Below are positions 24,897 through 32,736 of a stretch of 37,124 nucleotides of DNA, piece after piece (position 1 is the stretch's first letter; each line of letters starts with the position of its first letter). The notes beneath the pieces were generated by a model. The model did no database searches. It saw only the letters and a list, made by a program, of their open reading frames with translations, and was not told the DNA's origin. Source of the stretch: Halanaerobiales bacterium. Its GTDB lineage: Bacteria; Bacillota; Halanaerobiia; Halanaerobiales; M55B127. The position numbers were made by a program, and so were the translations under genes. The stretch is taken from positions 1 through 37,124 of the forward strand of contig JAGXLU010000016.1 in NCBI GenBank assembly GCA_018334565.1, written 5' to 3'.

Positions 24897-25568
24897 ATGG
24901 ATTTATCATCCGTCCCTTATTTCTCTCATTTAAATGATGACGAATTGAAGATGATCAATCAAATAACAACATTAAAAAAATATAAAAAAGATGAAATCAT
25001 ATTCTTCGAAGATGAGCCAGGAAAAAAAGTATACATCATAAAAAAAGGGAAAGTCAAAGTCCTGAAGATGAATAAAAATGGCGACCAACACATCTTAAAT
25101 ATCTTTGAAAAAAATGATATCTTAGCAGAAGTTATAGTTTTTGATAGAGAGAACTATCCAGCAACCGCCATAGCAATTAGTGATGTGGCCTGTTATTCTC
25201 TTAACAGAGACAATTTGTCGCAAATGTTTTTAGAACATCCACAAATCACTATCAAAGTGATGAGAGTGATCAGTGCTCGCTTAAGAAGAGCTCAGCAAAA
25301 TATACGCGATCTCGGGCTTAAAGATAGTCAAAGTAGATTGGCAAGTTTGCTTTATCATTTAGCCTTAAAACACGGTGATAAAAACAAGAGTAATCAAATT
25401 TCTATCTCCGTGTTATTAACACAACAAGAATTAGCCAATATGATAGGTACCACAAGAGAAACTGTATCAAGAATATTAAAAAGTATTGAAGGTAAAAATA
25501 TAATAAAAATCTCTCGTAAAAATATCATCATTAATAATATAAAGAAATTAAAAAAACTTATGGAATAG
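24897..25568 (+). CDS. Crp/Fnr-family regulator, HcpR-like candidate
   Basis: Transcription regulator of 223 residues: an N-terminal cyclic-nucleotide-binding-like beta-roll (about 5-115), a dimerisation helix (about 118-150) and a C-terminal HTH (about 172-198). The recognition helix reads TTRETVSRIL with E188, S191 and R192, the E-x2-S-R pattern that FNR uses to read TGAT half-sites. Only one cysteine (C99) is present, so it has no FNR-type N-terminal iron-sulfur cluster; a haem, NO or other signal is possible. I start at the ATG at 24897 because AGAGGTGATC lies about 8 nt upstream. Two FNR-like boxes flank the locus, before the tetR-like gene and before hcp. Confidence 0.88.
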   Translation: MDLSSVPYFSHLNDDELKMINQITTLKKYKKDEIIFFEDEPGKKVYIIKKGKVKVLKMNKNGDQHILNIFEKNDILAEVIVFDRENYPATAIAISDVACYSLNRDNLSQMFLEHPQITIKVMRVISARLRRAQQNIRDLGLKDSQSRLASLLYHLALKHGDKNKSNQISISVLLTQQELANMIGTTRETVSRILKSIEGKNIIKISRKNIIINNIKKLKKLME

Positions 25569-25611
25569 TGTGATATAGTTCATATTAAATTTTTGCAATG
25601 AATATTATAAT
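25569..25611 (+). promoter_or_regulatory. class II Crp/Fnr-type promoter of the tetR-like gene
   Basis: TGTGATATAGTTCATA (25569-25584), then 21 nt, then TATAAT (25606-25611). If transcription starts 7 nt after the -10, the box is centred at -41.5, the standard class II activator position. The box shares 14 of 16 bases with that before hcp, and the spacing is identical. It overlaps the end of the crp-like gene by none of its codons. Confidence 0.7.
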
Positions 25612-25674
25612 AGATATATATAATATAAAGGTGAGGATCCTCCCCTTGAGAATAACACAATAGGAGTAAATAAA

Positions 25675-26232
25675 ATGACTGAAAAAGAATTCATATCTCA
25701 CAAATTTATTAATTATATGGAGAAAAAGGACCCTGATGACATTGAAGTTAATGAGTTTAATAAAATAATTAGTCATGAAACAAAACAAAATTTTACTAAT
25801 AAATACGAAATAATTAACTATATATTAAAAGATATCTTAGACCAAAAAATAAAGGATATCAATAAATTAAAAGGAAAAGATATAAATTTTCAGAATAAAT
25901 TAATATTATTTTCTGATGACCACTTCAGATTTTTAGATAATCACCCAAAAAAAAGTAATCTTTTAATAAAAATTTCTTTTATCAGTAAATATAATAATAA
26001 AATAACAGCAATAAAATCATATATAAATAATTTCAAATCTATATTTACTCAATTGATTAAAAAAGAGGTGGAAAAGGAGAAAGTCAGAAATGTGGACACT
26101 AATGTTATAGTAGATGCAATCCTTTATACATTGCACGGAGTAACTATGCAACTAAAATATGAAAAATCATATAACTATGCCCGGGCAAAAAAAGAGTTGG
26201 TTAACTTTATTTATCTGGGTTTAAATAAATAA
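25675..26232 (+). CDS. divergent TetR/AcrR-like protein
   Basis: 185 residues, all-helical in appearance. The C-terminal half (IKKEVEKEKVRNVDTNVIVDAILYTLHGVTMQL...) has the layout of TetR ligand-binding domains. The N-terminal part (about 5-55) lines up in spacing with a TetR helix-turn-helix, including TNKYEIINYIL in place of the usual F-x-NKxxLl, but its recognition-helix text is poorly conserved, so DNA binding is uncertain. The ATG at 25675 has AGGAG about 9 nt upstream. It follows the Crp/Fnr gene by about 105 nt but has its own predicted Crp/Fnr-dependent promoter. An imperfect element GAGGATCCTC lies in the leader. Confidence 0.65.
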   Translation: MTEKEFISHKFINYMEKKDPDDIEVNEFNKIISHETKQNFTNKYEIINYILKDILDQKIKDINKLKGKDINFQNKLILFSDDHFRFLDNHPKKSNLLIKISFISKYNNKITAIKSYINNFKSIFTQLIKKEVEKEKVRNVDTNVIVDAILYTLHGVTMQLKYEKSYNYARAKKELVNFIYLGLNK

Positions 26233-26233
26233 A

Positions 26234-26260
26234 GAGCCGGGATTCCCGGCTCTCCTTTTT
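26234..26260. terminator. bidirectional terminator between tetR-like gene and hcp
   Basis: GAGCCGGG (26234-26241) and CCCGGCTC (26245-26252) form an 8-bp stem with a 3-nt loop, followed by TCCTTTTT on the plus strand and TTTATTTATTT on the minus strand. It separates two convergent genes. Confidence 0.92.
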
Positions 26261-26272
26261 CAGACAATCTTT

Positions 26273-27943
26273 TTAATTTCCTTCCATTATTTTTTCCACA
26301 TCTTCTTTGACTTCTCCAATCGGTTTAATATCAAAGTTTTCTACAAGCACTTTAACAACATTTTTTGAAAGAAATGCCGGAAGTGTTGGTCCCAGACGAA
26401 TTCCTTTAATCCCTAGAGATAACAATGCAAGTAAAACAGTAACAGCTTTTTGCTCATACCAAGCAATATCATAAGAAATAGGCAGATCATTGATATCATC
26501 TATTCCCATAGCTTCTTTTAGTTTTTGTGCTATAACAACCAGTGAATAAGAGTCATTACACTGGCCTGCATCTAAAACCCTAGGTATACCCTCGATATCT
26601 CCCAAATCAAGTTTGTTATATCTGTACTTAGCACAGCCCGCAGTTAAAATTACTGCTTCCTGAGGTAATTTTTGGGCAACATCTGTATAATATTCTCGAG
26701 TTTTATGTCTTCCATCACAGCCAGCCATTACTACAAATCTCTCTATATCACCATTTTTTATAGCTTCGATAACTTTATCGGCCACATCTAAAACCGCCTT
26801 ATGGGCAAATCCACCAGGTATTGTACCAGTTTCTATTTCAGTTGGTGCTTTACATTTTTTTGCATGTTCAATTATTTGAGAAAAATCTTTTTGTTCACCT
26901 TTAGATCGGTCTTCTATATGGCTGACTTCAGGAAAACCAGCCAATCCAGTTGTATAAACTCGATCTTTATAGGAATCTTTAGGTGGAACTATACAATTAG
27001 TTGTCATTAAAATAGGCCCATTAAACTTTTCAAACTCTTCCTTCTGCAACCACCAAGAGTTTCCATAATTACCTATAAAGTGATCATATTCTTTAAAAAC
27101 AGGATAAGAGTTAGCGGGCAGCATTTCTCCATGTGTGTAAACATCCACACCATTATCTTCGGTCTGTTTTAAAAGCTCTTCTAAGTCTTTTAGATCATGC
27201 CCACTGATTAAAATTCCCGGTCTGTCATTTACACCAATATTTACTTTAGTTGGCTCTGGATGTCCATAATGTTCAGTATTCGCTTTATCCAACAAAGCCA
27301 TAGTTTGAACTGCATAATCTCCAGTTTCTAAAACTAAGTTAACCAGTTCATCAACTGAAAGACTATCATCTAAGGTAGATTTGAGGGCCCTCTGTATAAA
27401 TGAAAATATATCCAAATTACTTTCATTTAAAATATAGGCATGATCAGCGTAAGCTGCCATTCCCTTTACACCATATGTTACAGTTTCTCTAAGTGATCTT
27501 ATGTCTTCATCTTTTGTACTTAAAACTCCAACTTCTTCTCCTTTTTTATAATATTTTTTTATGTCTTGTGCCTTCCAGGTGGCTGCATCAGGCAACTCAT
27601 CTTCATACTCTTGGCCATGCTCTTTTTTATATGCTTTAAAAAATTCCTTTTTAATATTTTCCCTAAATTCAATAGCTTCTCCAACCATCTTTTCAAATTT
27701 ATCAGTATCAAAATTAACATTGGTAATAGTCGCAAATAATTTTTTTATAATAAACGGTCCGGTTCTTTTATCCAGATTTATATTGACCTCTTTTGCCTTT
27801 TCTGCATAAAAAGAAATACCTTTTAATATATAGATTAACAAATCCTGCAAATTAGCTACATCTTGTGTTTTACCACAGACACCTCGCACAGTACATCCTT
27901 CATTTTTAACTGTTTCCTGACATTGATAACAAAACATTGACAT
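26273..27943 (-). CDS. hcp: hybrid cluster protein (Hcp, 'hydroxylamine reductase')
   Basis: Iron-sulfur-oxygen cluster enzyme linked to NO detoxification and protein S-nitrosylation control; hydroxylamine reduction is the older assignment. 556 residues, usual length for the class found in strict anaerobes. The N-terminal cluster ligands are C5-x2-C8-x8-C17-x5-C23. Further hybrid-cluster blocks are [42 protein letters not shown] and [10 protein letters not shown], all intact. GGGGGT lies 7 nt before the ATG at 27943. A predicted class II Crp/Fnr promoter precedes it. No hcr reductase gene is adjacent, so its electron donor is elsewhere or a ferredoxin. Confidence 0.95.
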   Translation of the reverse strand: MSMFCYQCQETVKNEGCTVRGVCGKTQDVANLQDLLIYILKGISFYAEKAKEVNINLDKRTGPFIIKKLFATITNVNFDTDKFEKMVGEAIEFRENIKKEFFKAYKKEHGQEYEDELPDAATWKAQDIKKYYKKGEEVGVLSTKDEDIRSLRETVTYGVKGMAAYADHAYILNESNLDIFSFIQRALKSTLDDSLSVDELVNLVLETGDYAVQTMALLDKANTEHYGHPEPTKVNIGVNDRPGILISGHDLKDLEELLKQTEDNGVDVYTHGEMLPANSYPVFKEYDHFIGNYGNSWWLQKEEFEKFNGPILMTTNCIVPPKDSYKDRVYTTGLAGFPEVSHIEDRSKGEQKDFSQIIEHAKKCKAPTEIETGTIPGGFAHKAVLDVADKVIEAIKNGDIERFVVMAGCDGRHKTREYYTDVAQKLPQEAVILTAGCAKYRYNKLDLGDIEGIPRVLDAGQCNDSYSLVVIAQKLKEAMGIDDINDLPISYDIAWYEQKAVTVLLALLSLGIKGIRLGPTLPAFLSKNVVKVLVENFDIKPIGEVKEDVEKIMEGN

Positions 27944-27972
27944 AAAATTACCCCCTTCATATTATACGTTTT

Positions 27973-28015
27973 ATTATAATAAATTAGATCATTCTTCTCT
28001 ATGATTTATATCACA
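27973..28015 (-). promoter_or_regulatory. class II Crp/Fnr-type promoter of hcp
   Basis: Minus strand TGTGATATAAATCATA (28015-28000) has a perfect TGAT-4 nt-ATCA core, then 21 nt, then TATAAT (27978-27973). The centre is at -41.5 from the predicted start. A second TATAAT at 27966-27961 is further off-register, so I prefer the first. Confidence 0.75.
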
Positions 28016-28039
28016 TAAGCCTGGATTCAAAGTAAATGA

Positions 28040-28094
28040 CTATCTTTACTAACTGTTAATTTATTATATACAATATATCTAACAGTAAAGATAG
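28040..28094. repeat. long inverted repeat upstream of hcp
   Basis: CTATCTTTACT (28040-28050) and AGTAAAGATAG (28084-28094) are perfect 11-bp complements around 33 nt. Four more bases pair inside after a small bulge (GTTA/TAAC). It lies between the terminator of the DUF6765-like gene and the Crp/Fnr box. Function unknown. Confidence 0.6.
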
Positions 28095-28095
28095 C

Positions 28096-28127
28096 AAAAA
28101 AACAGGAACAATAAGGCCCTGTTTTTT
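28096..28127 (-). terminator. terminator of the GNAT/DUF6765-like unit
   Basis: AAAAAACAGG and CCTGTTTTTT form a 10-bp stem with an 11-nt loop, ending in a run of seven T on the minus strand, about 60 nt past the stop at 28189. Confidence 0.8.
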
Positions 28128-28188
28128 GATGTATATTTATTTATTGATATTATTATATTTTTTTGAAAATTATATCTTTTTACTTTTA

Positions 28189-29184
28189 TTACCACCTGTC
28201 CAATTCAAGTTGAGAATATTTATCCGTTTCGAATATCTTCCCAGCCACTCTTTGGTGTTTTTTAACCGCTTCAATAAAACAATAATAATTGGACTTTTTG
28301 TAGTTATTTTCTTTCCAGACATACTTGGTCCGATCATAATTTAAATTGGGTAAAAACATACTATCATTATTTTGTATTGCAACCGCTTCTCTAAACCAGC
28401 TAAATTGATCGTACTTTGGTATTTGCTTTCCTGAAAGTCTACAACTAAACTTATTATACATATCTTTTCTCTTTTGTTTGTGATAATACGAACATCCTGC
28501 AAGAGAAAAAATACTGTCTATTGTTTCTAAAAATAAGTCGCGGTTTATAATTTTCTTTTCCGTATATCTAAGAAAATATTTTAACAAACAAGCGGTCGCT
28601 TCTAAAAAACGCTGATTATTATCAACAATTTCATTTTTTGAGATCAATCTTTCATCCTTCCAGATTAGTGAAACTAAATCCGGTTTGTGTCGAGCATCAG
28701 CATGGCCAATATTTGGAATCGCCTTTTCTAATACGCCCTGCAGACTGTTAAAATAGGAATAATAACCTATAAAGTTTTGATGAGCCCAGGTATCTGAATA
28801 AGTATGTGCAGCAATGCCAATCCTATATAAGTTTTTGGAATCCAGAGCTAAATTCATTAAATTCTGTGCCTTTTTACTATTAGGAGTTGTGTTTAAGACA
28901 TGCATAATCCCATCTTTTCTAAAAGTGCTAGAATTCATATATTCTCCCGGCACAAAATGAAATATGGGGTAAATTCTAAATAATTCATCATCAGGTTTTA
29001 ATATATTGGCAGTCTGGCTTATATATGTTTTATAAATCTCACCTGCATGATTTTCAATGTAATTGATCTCAGTATTATCATCAACCATCTGTGAAGAGGC
29101 CGCGATAATCTCTGCTTCTTCCTGAGCAAATCCAGCTTCTAAAGCAACCAAATATGTTATATAATAATGAAACTCAATATCCAC
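28189..29184 (-). CDS. DUF6765-like protein, unknown function
   Basis: 331-residue soluble protein. The N-terminus (DIEFHYYITYLVALEAGF, then EAEIIAASSQMVDDN) and the block IAAHTYSDTWAHQNFIGY (about 122-139) match my memory of DUF6765 proteins. The conserved H/D residues (H6, the 'SSQMVDDN' Asp pair, FHFVPG, HTYSDTWAH, GHADARHKPD) look like a multi-metal site similar in style to zinc-dependent phospholipase C, so a metal hydrolase is possible but unproven. There is no signal peptide. The start is GTG at 29184, 7 nt after GGAGG. It follows the GNAT gene by 39 nt on the same strand, so the two are probably co-expressed. Confidence 0.75.
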   Translation of the reverse strand: MDIEFHYYITYLVALEAGFAQEEAEIIAASSQMVDDNTEINYIENHAGEIYKTYISQTANILKPDDELFRIYPIFHFVPGEYMNSSTFRKDGIMHVLNTTPNSKKAQNLMNLALDSKNLYRIGIAAHTYSDTWAHQNFIGYYSYFNSLQGVLEKAIPNIGHADARHKPDLVSLIWKDERLISKNEIVDNNQRFLEATACLLKYFLRYTEKKIINRDLFLETIDSIFSLAGCSYYHKQKRKDMYNKFSCRLSGKQIPKYDQFSWFREAVAIQNNDSMFLPNLNYDRTKYVWKENNYKKSNYYCFIEAVKKHQRVAGKIFETDKYSQLELDRW

Positions 29185-29223
29185 ACAACTGCCTCCTAAA
29201 AAATCTACTGATAATATTCAGAT

Positions 29224-29640
29224 CTATTCAATTAGTGTCAGACTAAAATCTGTTAGATCAGTTCTTTCTTCAAAACCGATATTTTTATAAAATTTTTTAA
29301 CCGCTTTATTGTTTTCCTCAACAAATAAATGTATCTTTATTACCTTTAAATCTTGAAAACGGCTAATCAACTCCTCCATCATAATTCCGCCTAAACCCTG
29401 TTTTTGCAGTTCTTTTTTGACGGCCAGGTGATGAACATAACCCCTTCTGCCGTCAAAGCCTCCCATCACCACACTCACAATTACTCCTTCAATTTCACCC
29501 ACTAAACAGGTATATGGATTCCTTTTTAACATACGGTCAATTTCCTCTTTTTGATCTGATCTTTTTAAGATTATATCGGTTTTTTCCCATAATCTATAAA
29601 CATCTTCATAATCAGCTAACTTCATTTCCCTGATATCCAT
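29224..29640 (-). CDS. GNAT-family N-acetyltransferase
   Basis: Acetyl-CoA-dependent transferase of 138 residues. The GNAT core is visible: the central strand YVHHLAVKKELQ, the acetyl-CoA pyrophosphate loop QKQGLGG (about 86-92), and the C-terminal VEENNKAVKKFYKNIGFEER block. The overall text resembles AAC(3)-I/RimI-like small acetyltransferases, but the substrate is unknown. I start at the ATG at 29640, which follows GAGGTGG; a TTG at 29658 would place that ribosome site inside the gene. It is transcribed with the DUF6765-like gene downstream. Confidence 0.88.
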   Translation of the reverse strand: MDIREMKLADYEDVYRLWEKTDIILKRSDQKEEIDRMLKRNPYTCLVGEIEGVIVSVVMGGFDGRRGYVHHLAVKKELQKQGLGGIMMEELISRFQDLKVIKIHLFVEENNKAVKKFYKNIGFEERTDLTDFSLTLIE

Positions 29641-29692
29641 TTTAACCACCTCAAGCAATATATCTACTTATTATTGTAAAATTTTTTATATA

Positions 29693-29722
29693 ATATTATA
29701 TTTAGAGTATAATTTGTTTCAA
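29693..29722 (-). promoter_or_regulatory. possible promoter of the GNAT gene
   Basis: Minus strand TTGAAA (29722-29717), 18 nt, TAATAT (29698-29693), about 50 nt before the ATG at 29640. The -10 is imperfect. Confidence 0.35.
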
Positions 29723-29750
29723 ATAGAATTAAATTATTTTAAAAATTATA

Positions 29751-30923
29751 CTACCCTATTATTCTAGACCATCTTTTTATAATATTGTCTGCAGAAAAAG
29801 CAACGGCTCTGCGGGCAGATTGTTCCATATACTTATCATAAGTTTCATAATCGTTCAACAATGTAAATATAGCATCAGAAAGAACAATTTCTTTTTTATT
29901 TAATACTTTACTATTGGCATTAAAAGGATTAGTAGCTGTTGGTACTAATATTCCATATTCTGCAGAAAAAGCCTCATCTATATCTTTTATGTAATTATTA
30001 GGACTTAATAATCTTATAATATCATCAAAACAGGTTGTAGAAATTACCGGGCGAGCACAGGCCATTGCATCCAAAAGAGAGTTTGTATTATTTTCTTTTT
30101 GTGAACTCAATACGAAAACATCTGATCTGATTAGATATTTATATGGATTTTCAATATTTTTAATAATCTTAATCTGCTCTTCCATCTTCATGCTGCTAAT
30201 TAATTCATTTAATTCATCATATAAAGGTCCATTGCCGATAATGAGCAATTTCAAATCTTCCATTTTTTCTTTCAATCTAAAAAAAGCTTTAATTAAGTGC
30301 CACTGTCCTTTTTCTGCTATTAAATCCCCTTTGTTTACAATAACTTTATACTCAAAAAATTTACTTAATTTATCATCCACTTTTTCTGCTGCCATTTCAC
30401 TGATCTGATCAATAGGTAGAATATCTTCTATCAGAAAAACATTCTCTTTGTCAATATGATAATCTTTTTGCACAAAGATTTTTGCCTTTCTCGTATTAAC
30501 TATTATTTTGTCTGCTTTTTTATACATCCTCTTCACAAATTGATCCATGACAAAGCTATCATCGTAGGCTTCAGTTATATTTAAAATTGTAGTTTCATCT
30601 TCACTACTTAATGCGTTGAGTATATTCGCTTTTTTCCCAAAGCTGATACAACTATCAATATCGTGTTTTCGCTTAAAGTACTTCAACTTGTTAATTTTAT
30701 TATAATATTTCATTGGGAACTTTAATAAAGAATTAGAAATCTCCATATTCAAGAATACCAACTGATTCTTATCAAAATTTTTATTTTTTTCAATTTTATC
30801 AGATAATACAAATATTGTCATATTATATCTTTCATTTAACTTTTTTAATAATAATTCCTGCAAAATAAGCTGGCCATTATCAATAGTTGGAACTATTATA
30901 CCTAAACTTAATTTCTTTTCCAT
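29751..30923 (-). CDS. glycosyltransferase, family 4 type (GT-B)
   Basis: 390-residue cytoplasmic or membrane-associated glycosyltransferase. The N-lobe begins LGIIVPTIDNGQLILQELL. The C-lobe has KGDLIAEKGQWHLIKAFFRL (about 198-217), LLIIGNGPLYDEL and the donor-binding region FVLSSQKENNTNSLLDAMACARPVI, in which the usual E-G-x-x-x-x-x-E appears as E-N-N-T-N-S-L-L-D. The acidic second residue is therefore D rather than E, a mild deviation from GT4 norms. Donor and acceptor are unknown; cell-surface polysaccharide is likely. GGAGGT lies about 9 nt before the ATG at 30923. No other glycan genes adjoin it, apart from the decayed guanylyltransferase 5 kb away. Confidence 0.8.
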   Translation of the reverse strand: MEKKLSLGIIVPTIDNGQLILQELLLKKLNERYNMTIFVLSDKIEKNKNFDKNQLVFLNMEISNSLLKFPMKYYNKINKLKYFKRKHDIDSCISFGKKANILNALSSEDETTILNITEAYDDSFVMDQFVKRMYKKADKIIVNTRKAKIFVQKDYHIDKENVFLIEDILPIDQISEMAAEKVDDKLSKFFEYKVIVNKGDLIAEKGQWHLIKAFFRLKEKMEDLKLLIIGNGPLYDELNELISSMKMEEQIKIIKNIENPYKYLIRSDVFVLSSQKENNTNSLLDAMACARPVISTTCFDDIIRLLSPNNYIKDIDEAFSAEYGILVPTATNPFNANSKVLNKKEIVLSDAIFTLLNDYETYDKYMEQSARRAVAFSADNIIKRWSRIIG

Positions 30924-31094
30924 TAATGTTAACCTCCATTATTATAAAAGCAACTTATTACTTGTTACTATATTTATTCAACAGAATTGTTTATTTTCCT
31001 TGAATTTTATTTCAGGAATTACATAATTATATTTTTTTTACTAATAATTCATAAATTTAACCGGCAATACCTTCTTTTAACATTAAAAATTTAA

Positions 31095-31117
31095 AAACTC
31101 TCTGATTCAGAGAGTTT
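31095..31117 (-). terminator. terminator of the iron-sulfur flavoprotein gene
   Basis: AAACTCTCTGA and TCAGAGAGTTT are perfect 11-bp complements with a 1-nt centre (effective loop 3-5 nt), followed on the minus strand by TTTTTAAATTTTT. It is about 80 nt beyond the stop codon. The rest of 30924-31199 holds a bulged inverted repeat TTCCT/AGGAA (30996-31018) and no gene. Confidence 0.75.
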
Positions 31118-31199
31118 AAATAATTTACAGTATATAGATTGATAAAGTTGAATCTCCACCAGGCAAACCAATCCGGTTTTCTACTGACAAAATCTATAA

Positions 31200-31766
31200 T
31201 TAACCTTTTGTAGAACATTTATTAATTTTTAATGATAATTCTTTTGCTTTTTCAACAACTTCCTTATTTTTTGATACAGGCACCTGGTCTGTATTAGAAA
31301 CATATATATGACCGGCTAGTTCGGTATTTAATTCTTTGAGAATACTTTTAAGTATAATATCTGCAGCTGCAAACTGTTTATTAAAAGAAGGTGCTCCTCC
31401 ACATAACAGCAAAACAGATTTTTTCTTTTTTAACTTTTCCTCCCCCGGCCTGACCTTTGAAGACCAAAAAGTCTGGCATCTATCGATAATAGCTTTTAAA
31501 GGAGCAGGAATACCACTAAAATATATTGGGCTAGCAAAAATTATATTATCCGCTTCATCAATTAAAGGATATATAGACTGCATATTATCTTTTATGGAAC
31601 AACCCTGGTTCTCCCAGCAGTATCTGCAGTCTATACAGGGTTCAACCTTTGATTTATATGCATTGATTACTTTGATTTCACCATTTAGTTGTTCTAAAAA
31701 TTTGTTTAAGAGATTTTTGGTGTTTCCCTGTTTTCTAGCAGAACCAAAAAATACAAGTGTTTTCAT
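31200..31766 (-). CDS. iron-sulfur flavoprotein / NADPH-dependent FMN reductase family
   Basis: 188-residue flavodoxin-fold protein. The FMN phosphate loop is GSARKQGNTK (8-17), and ASPIYFSGIPAPLKAIIDR is the second flavin-binding block. A compact cysteine motif C44-x2-C47-x2-C50-x5-C56 is typical of the [4Fe-4S] site in archaeal and clostridial iron-sulfur flavoproteins, which transfer electrons and respond to oxygen or peroxide. I start at the ATG at 31766 because AAGGTGG lies just upstream; an in-frame GTG at 31775 falls in that site. It follows the dpp terminator and looks monocistronic. Confidence 0.88.
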   Translation of the reverse strand: MKTLVFFGSARKQGNTKNLLNKFLEQLNGEIKVINAYKSKVEPCIDCRYCWENQGCSIKDNMQSIYPLIDEADNIIFASPIYFSGIPAPLKAIIDRCQTFWSSKVRPGEEKLKKKKSVLLLCGGAPSFNKQFAAADIILKSILKELNTELAGHIYVSNTDQVPVSKNKEVVEKAKELSLKINKCSTKG

Positions 31767-31812
31767 AAAAACCACCTTAAAATTTTCTTGTAGAATTATA
31801 ATCTAAACAACA

Positions 31813-31838
31813 AACCCACCTCTTTTAACAGGTGGGTT
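31813..31838 (-). terminator. terminator of the dppABC-type operon
   Basis: AACCCACC and GGTGGGTT form an 8-bp stem with a 10-nt loop, just past the permease stop at 31847; the downstream minus-strand sequence is TTTGTTGTTT. Confidence 0.78.
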
Positions 31839-31846
31839 AGATTCTA

Positions 31847-32719
31847 TTAAACATTTTTCATTTTCGGATCAAGTGCATCTCTTAAACCATCACCCAATAA
31901 ATTAAATCCTAAAACACCAAAAATAATTGCCAACCCAGGGAATGTTGCTACCCAAGGTGCCTGCTGCAGTGAACTTCTGGCATCAGTTAACATTGCTCCC
32001 CATTCTGGGGTAGGAGGTTGTGCTCCCAGACCAAGAAAACTTAATGCCGCTGCTTCTAAGATAGCAGTAGCAATACTTAAAGTAGTCTGTACAATAAGAG
32101 GTGCCATCGCATTTGGTAAAAGGTGAAAAAATATTATTCTTACATCGCTAGCACCCATCATTTTAGCTGCAAGAATATATTCGCTTTCTTTTATAGAAAT
32201 AGCAGATGAACGGACAACCCTGGCAAATCTGGGTATATTAATAATACCTATCGCTAACATCGCATTTCTTAACTGTGGACCTAAAATAGCAACTATAGCA
32301 ATAGCTAGTAATATAGCCGGAAAAGCCAACATTATATCCATAATTCTCATTATCAACATATCCCAAAATCCGCCATAATAACCTGCTAAAAGTCCTAAAA
32401 ACACACCTGTTATCAATGCTATGGATATTGAGAACAAACCAACCTGTAGAGAAATCCTCGAACCATAAATTATTCTACTTAAAATATCTCTCCCCATTTC
32501 ATCCGTACCTAAAAGATGTTCAGAAGAAGGTGCTTTGTAACGCCCCATTATATTTTGAGCTAAAGGATCATATGGAGCTATTAGAGGGGCAAAGATTGCA
32601 ATAAAAAGTAAAATTCCTATAAATACTATTCCTAAAAGACCAATTCTATTTTTTAGTAATCTTCTACCTGCTTCATACCAAGGATTACTGGGGCGCCTTT
32701 TGATTTCTTCATTTGTCAT
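31847..32719 (-). CDS. dppC: ABC transporter permease, DppC/OppC type
   Basis: Inner-membrane permease of the peptide/nickel importer family, 290 residues. The N-terminus has the OppC-type short cytoplasmic stretch and first helix (about 22-45), then HLLGTDEMGRDILSRIIYGSRISL, and five further helices. The permease-ATPase contact motif (EAA loop) is ESEYILAAKMMGASDVRIIFFHLLPN. GGGAGTGAG precedes the ATG. It starts 17 nt after dppB and ends before a strong terminator. The usual ATPase genes dppD and dppF do not follow. Confidence 0.93.
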   Translation of the reverse strand: MTNEEIKRRPSNPWYEAGRRLLKNRIGLLGIVFIGILLFIAIFAPLIAPYDPLAQNIMGRYKAPSSEHLLGTDEMGRDILSRIIYGSRISLQVGLFSISIALITGVFLGLLAGYYGGFWDMLIMRIMDIMLAFPAILLAIAIVAILGPQLRNAMLAIGIINIPRFARVVRSSAISIKESEYILAAKMMGASDVRIIFFHLLPNAMAPLIVQTTLSIATAILEAAALSFLGLGAQPPTPEWGAMLTDARSSLQQAPWVATFPGLAIIFGVLGFNLLGDGLRDALDPKMKNV

Positions 32720-32736
32720 TTAACTCACTCCCACCA

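Noticed and set aside
27961-27966. Alternative TATAAT -10 for hcp
   Set aside because: It would put the Crp/Fnr box near -53.5, out of register with the identical arrangement at the tetR-like gene.
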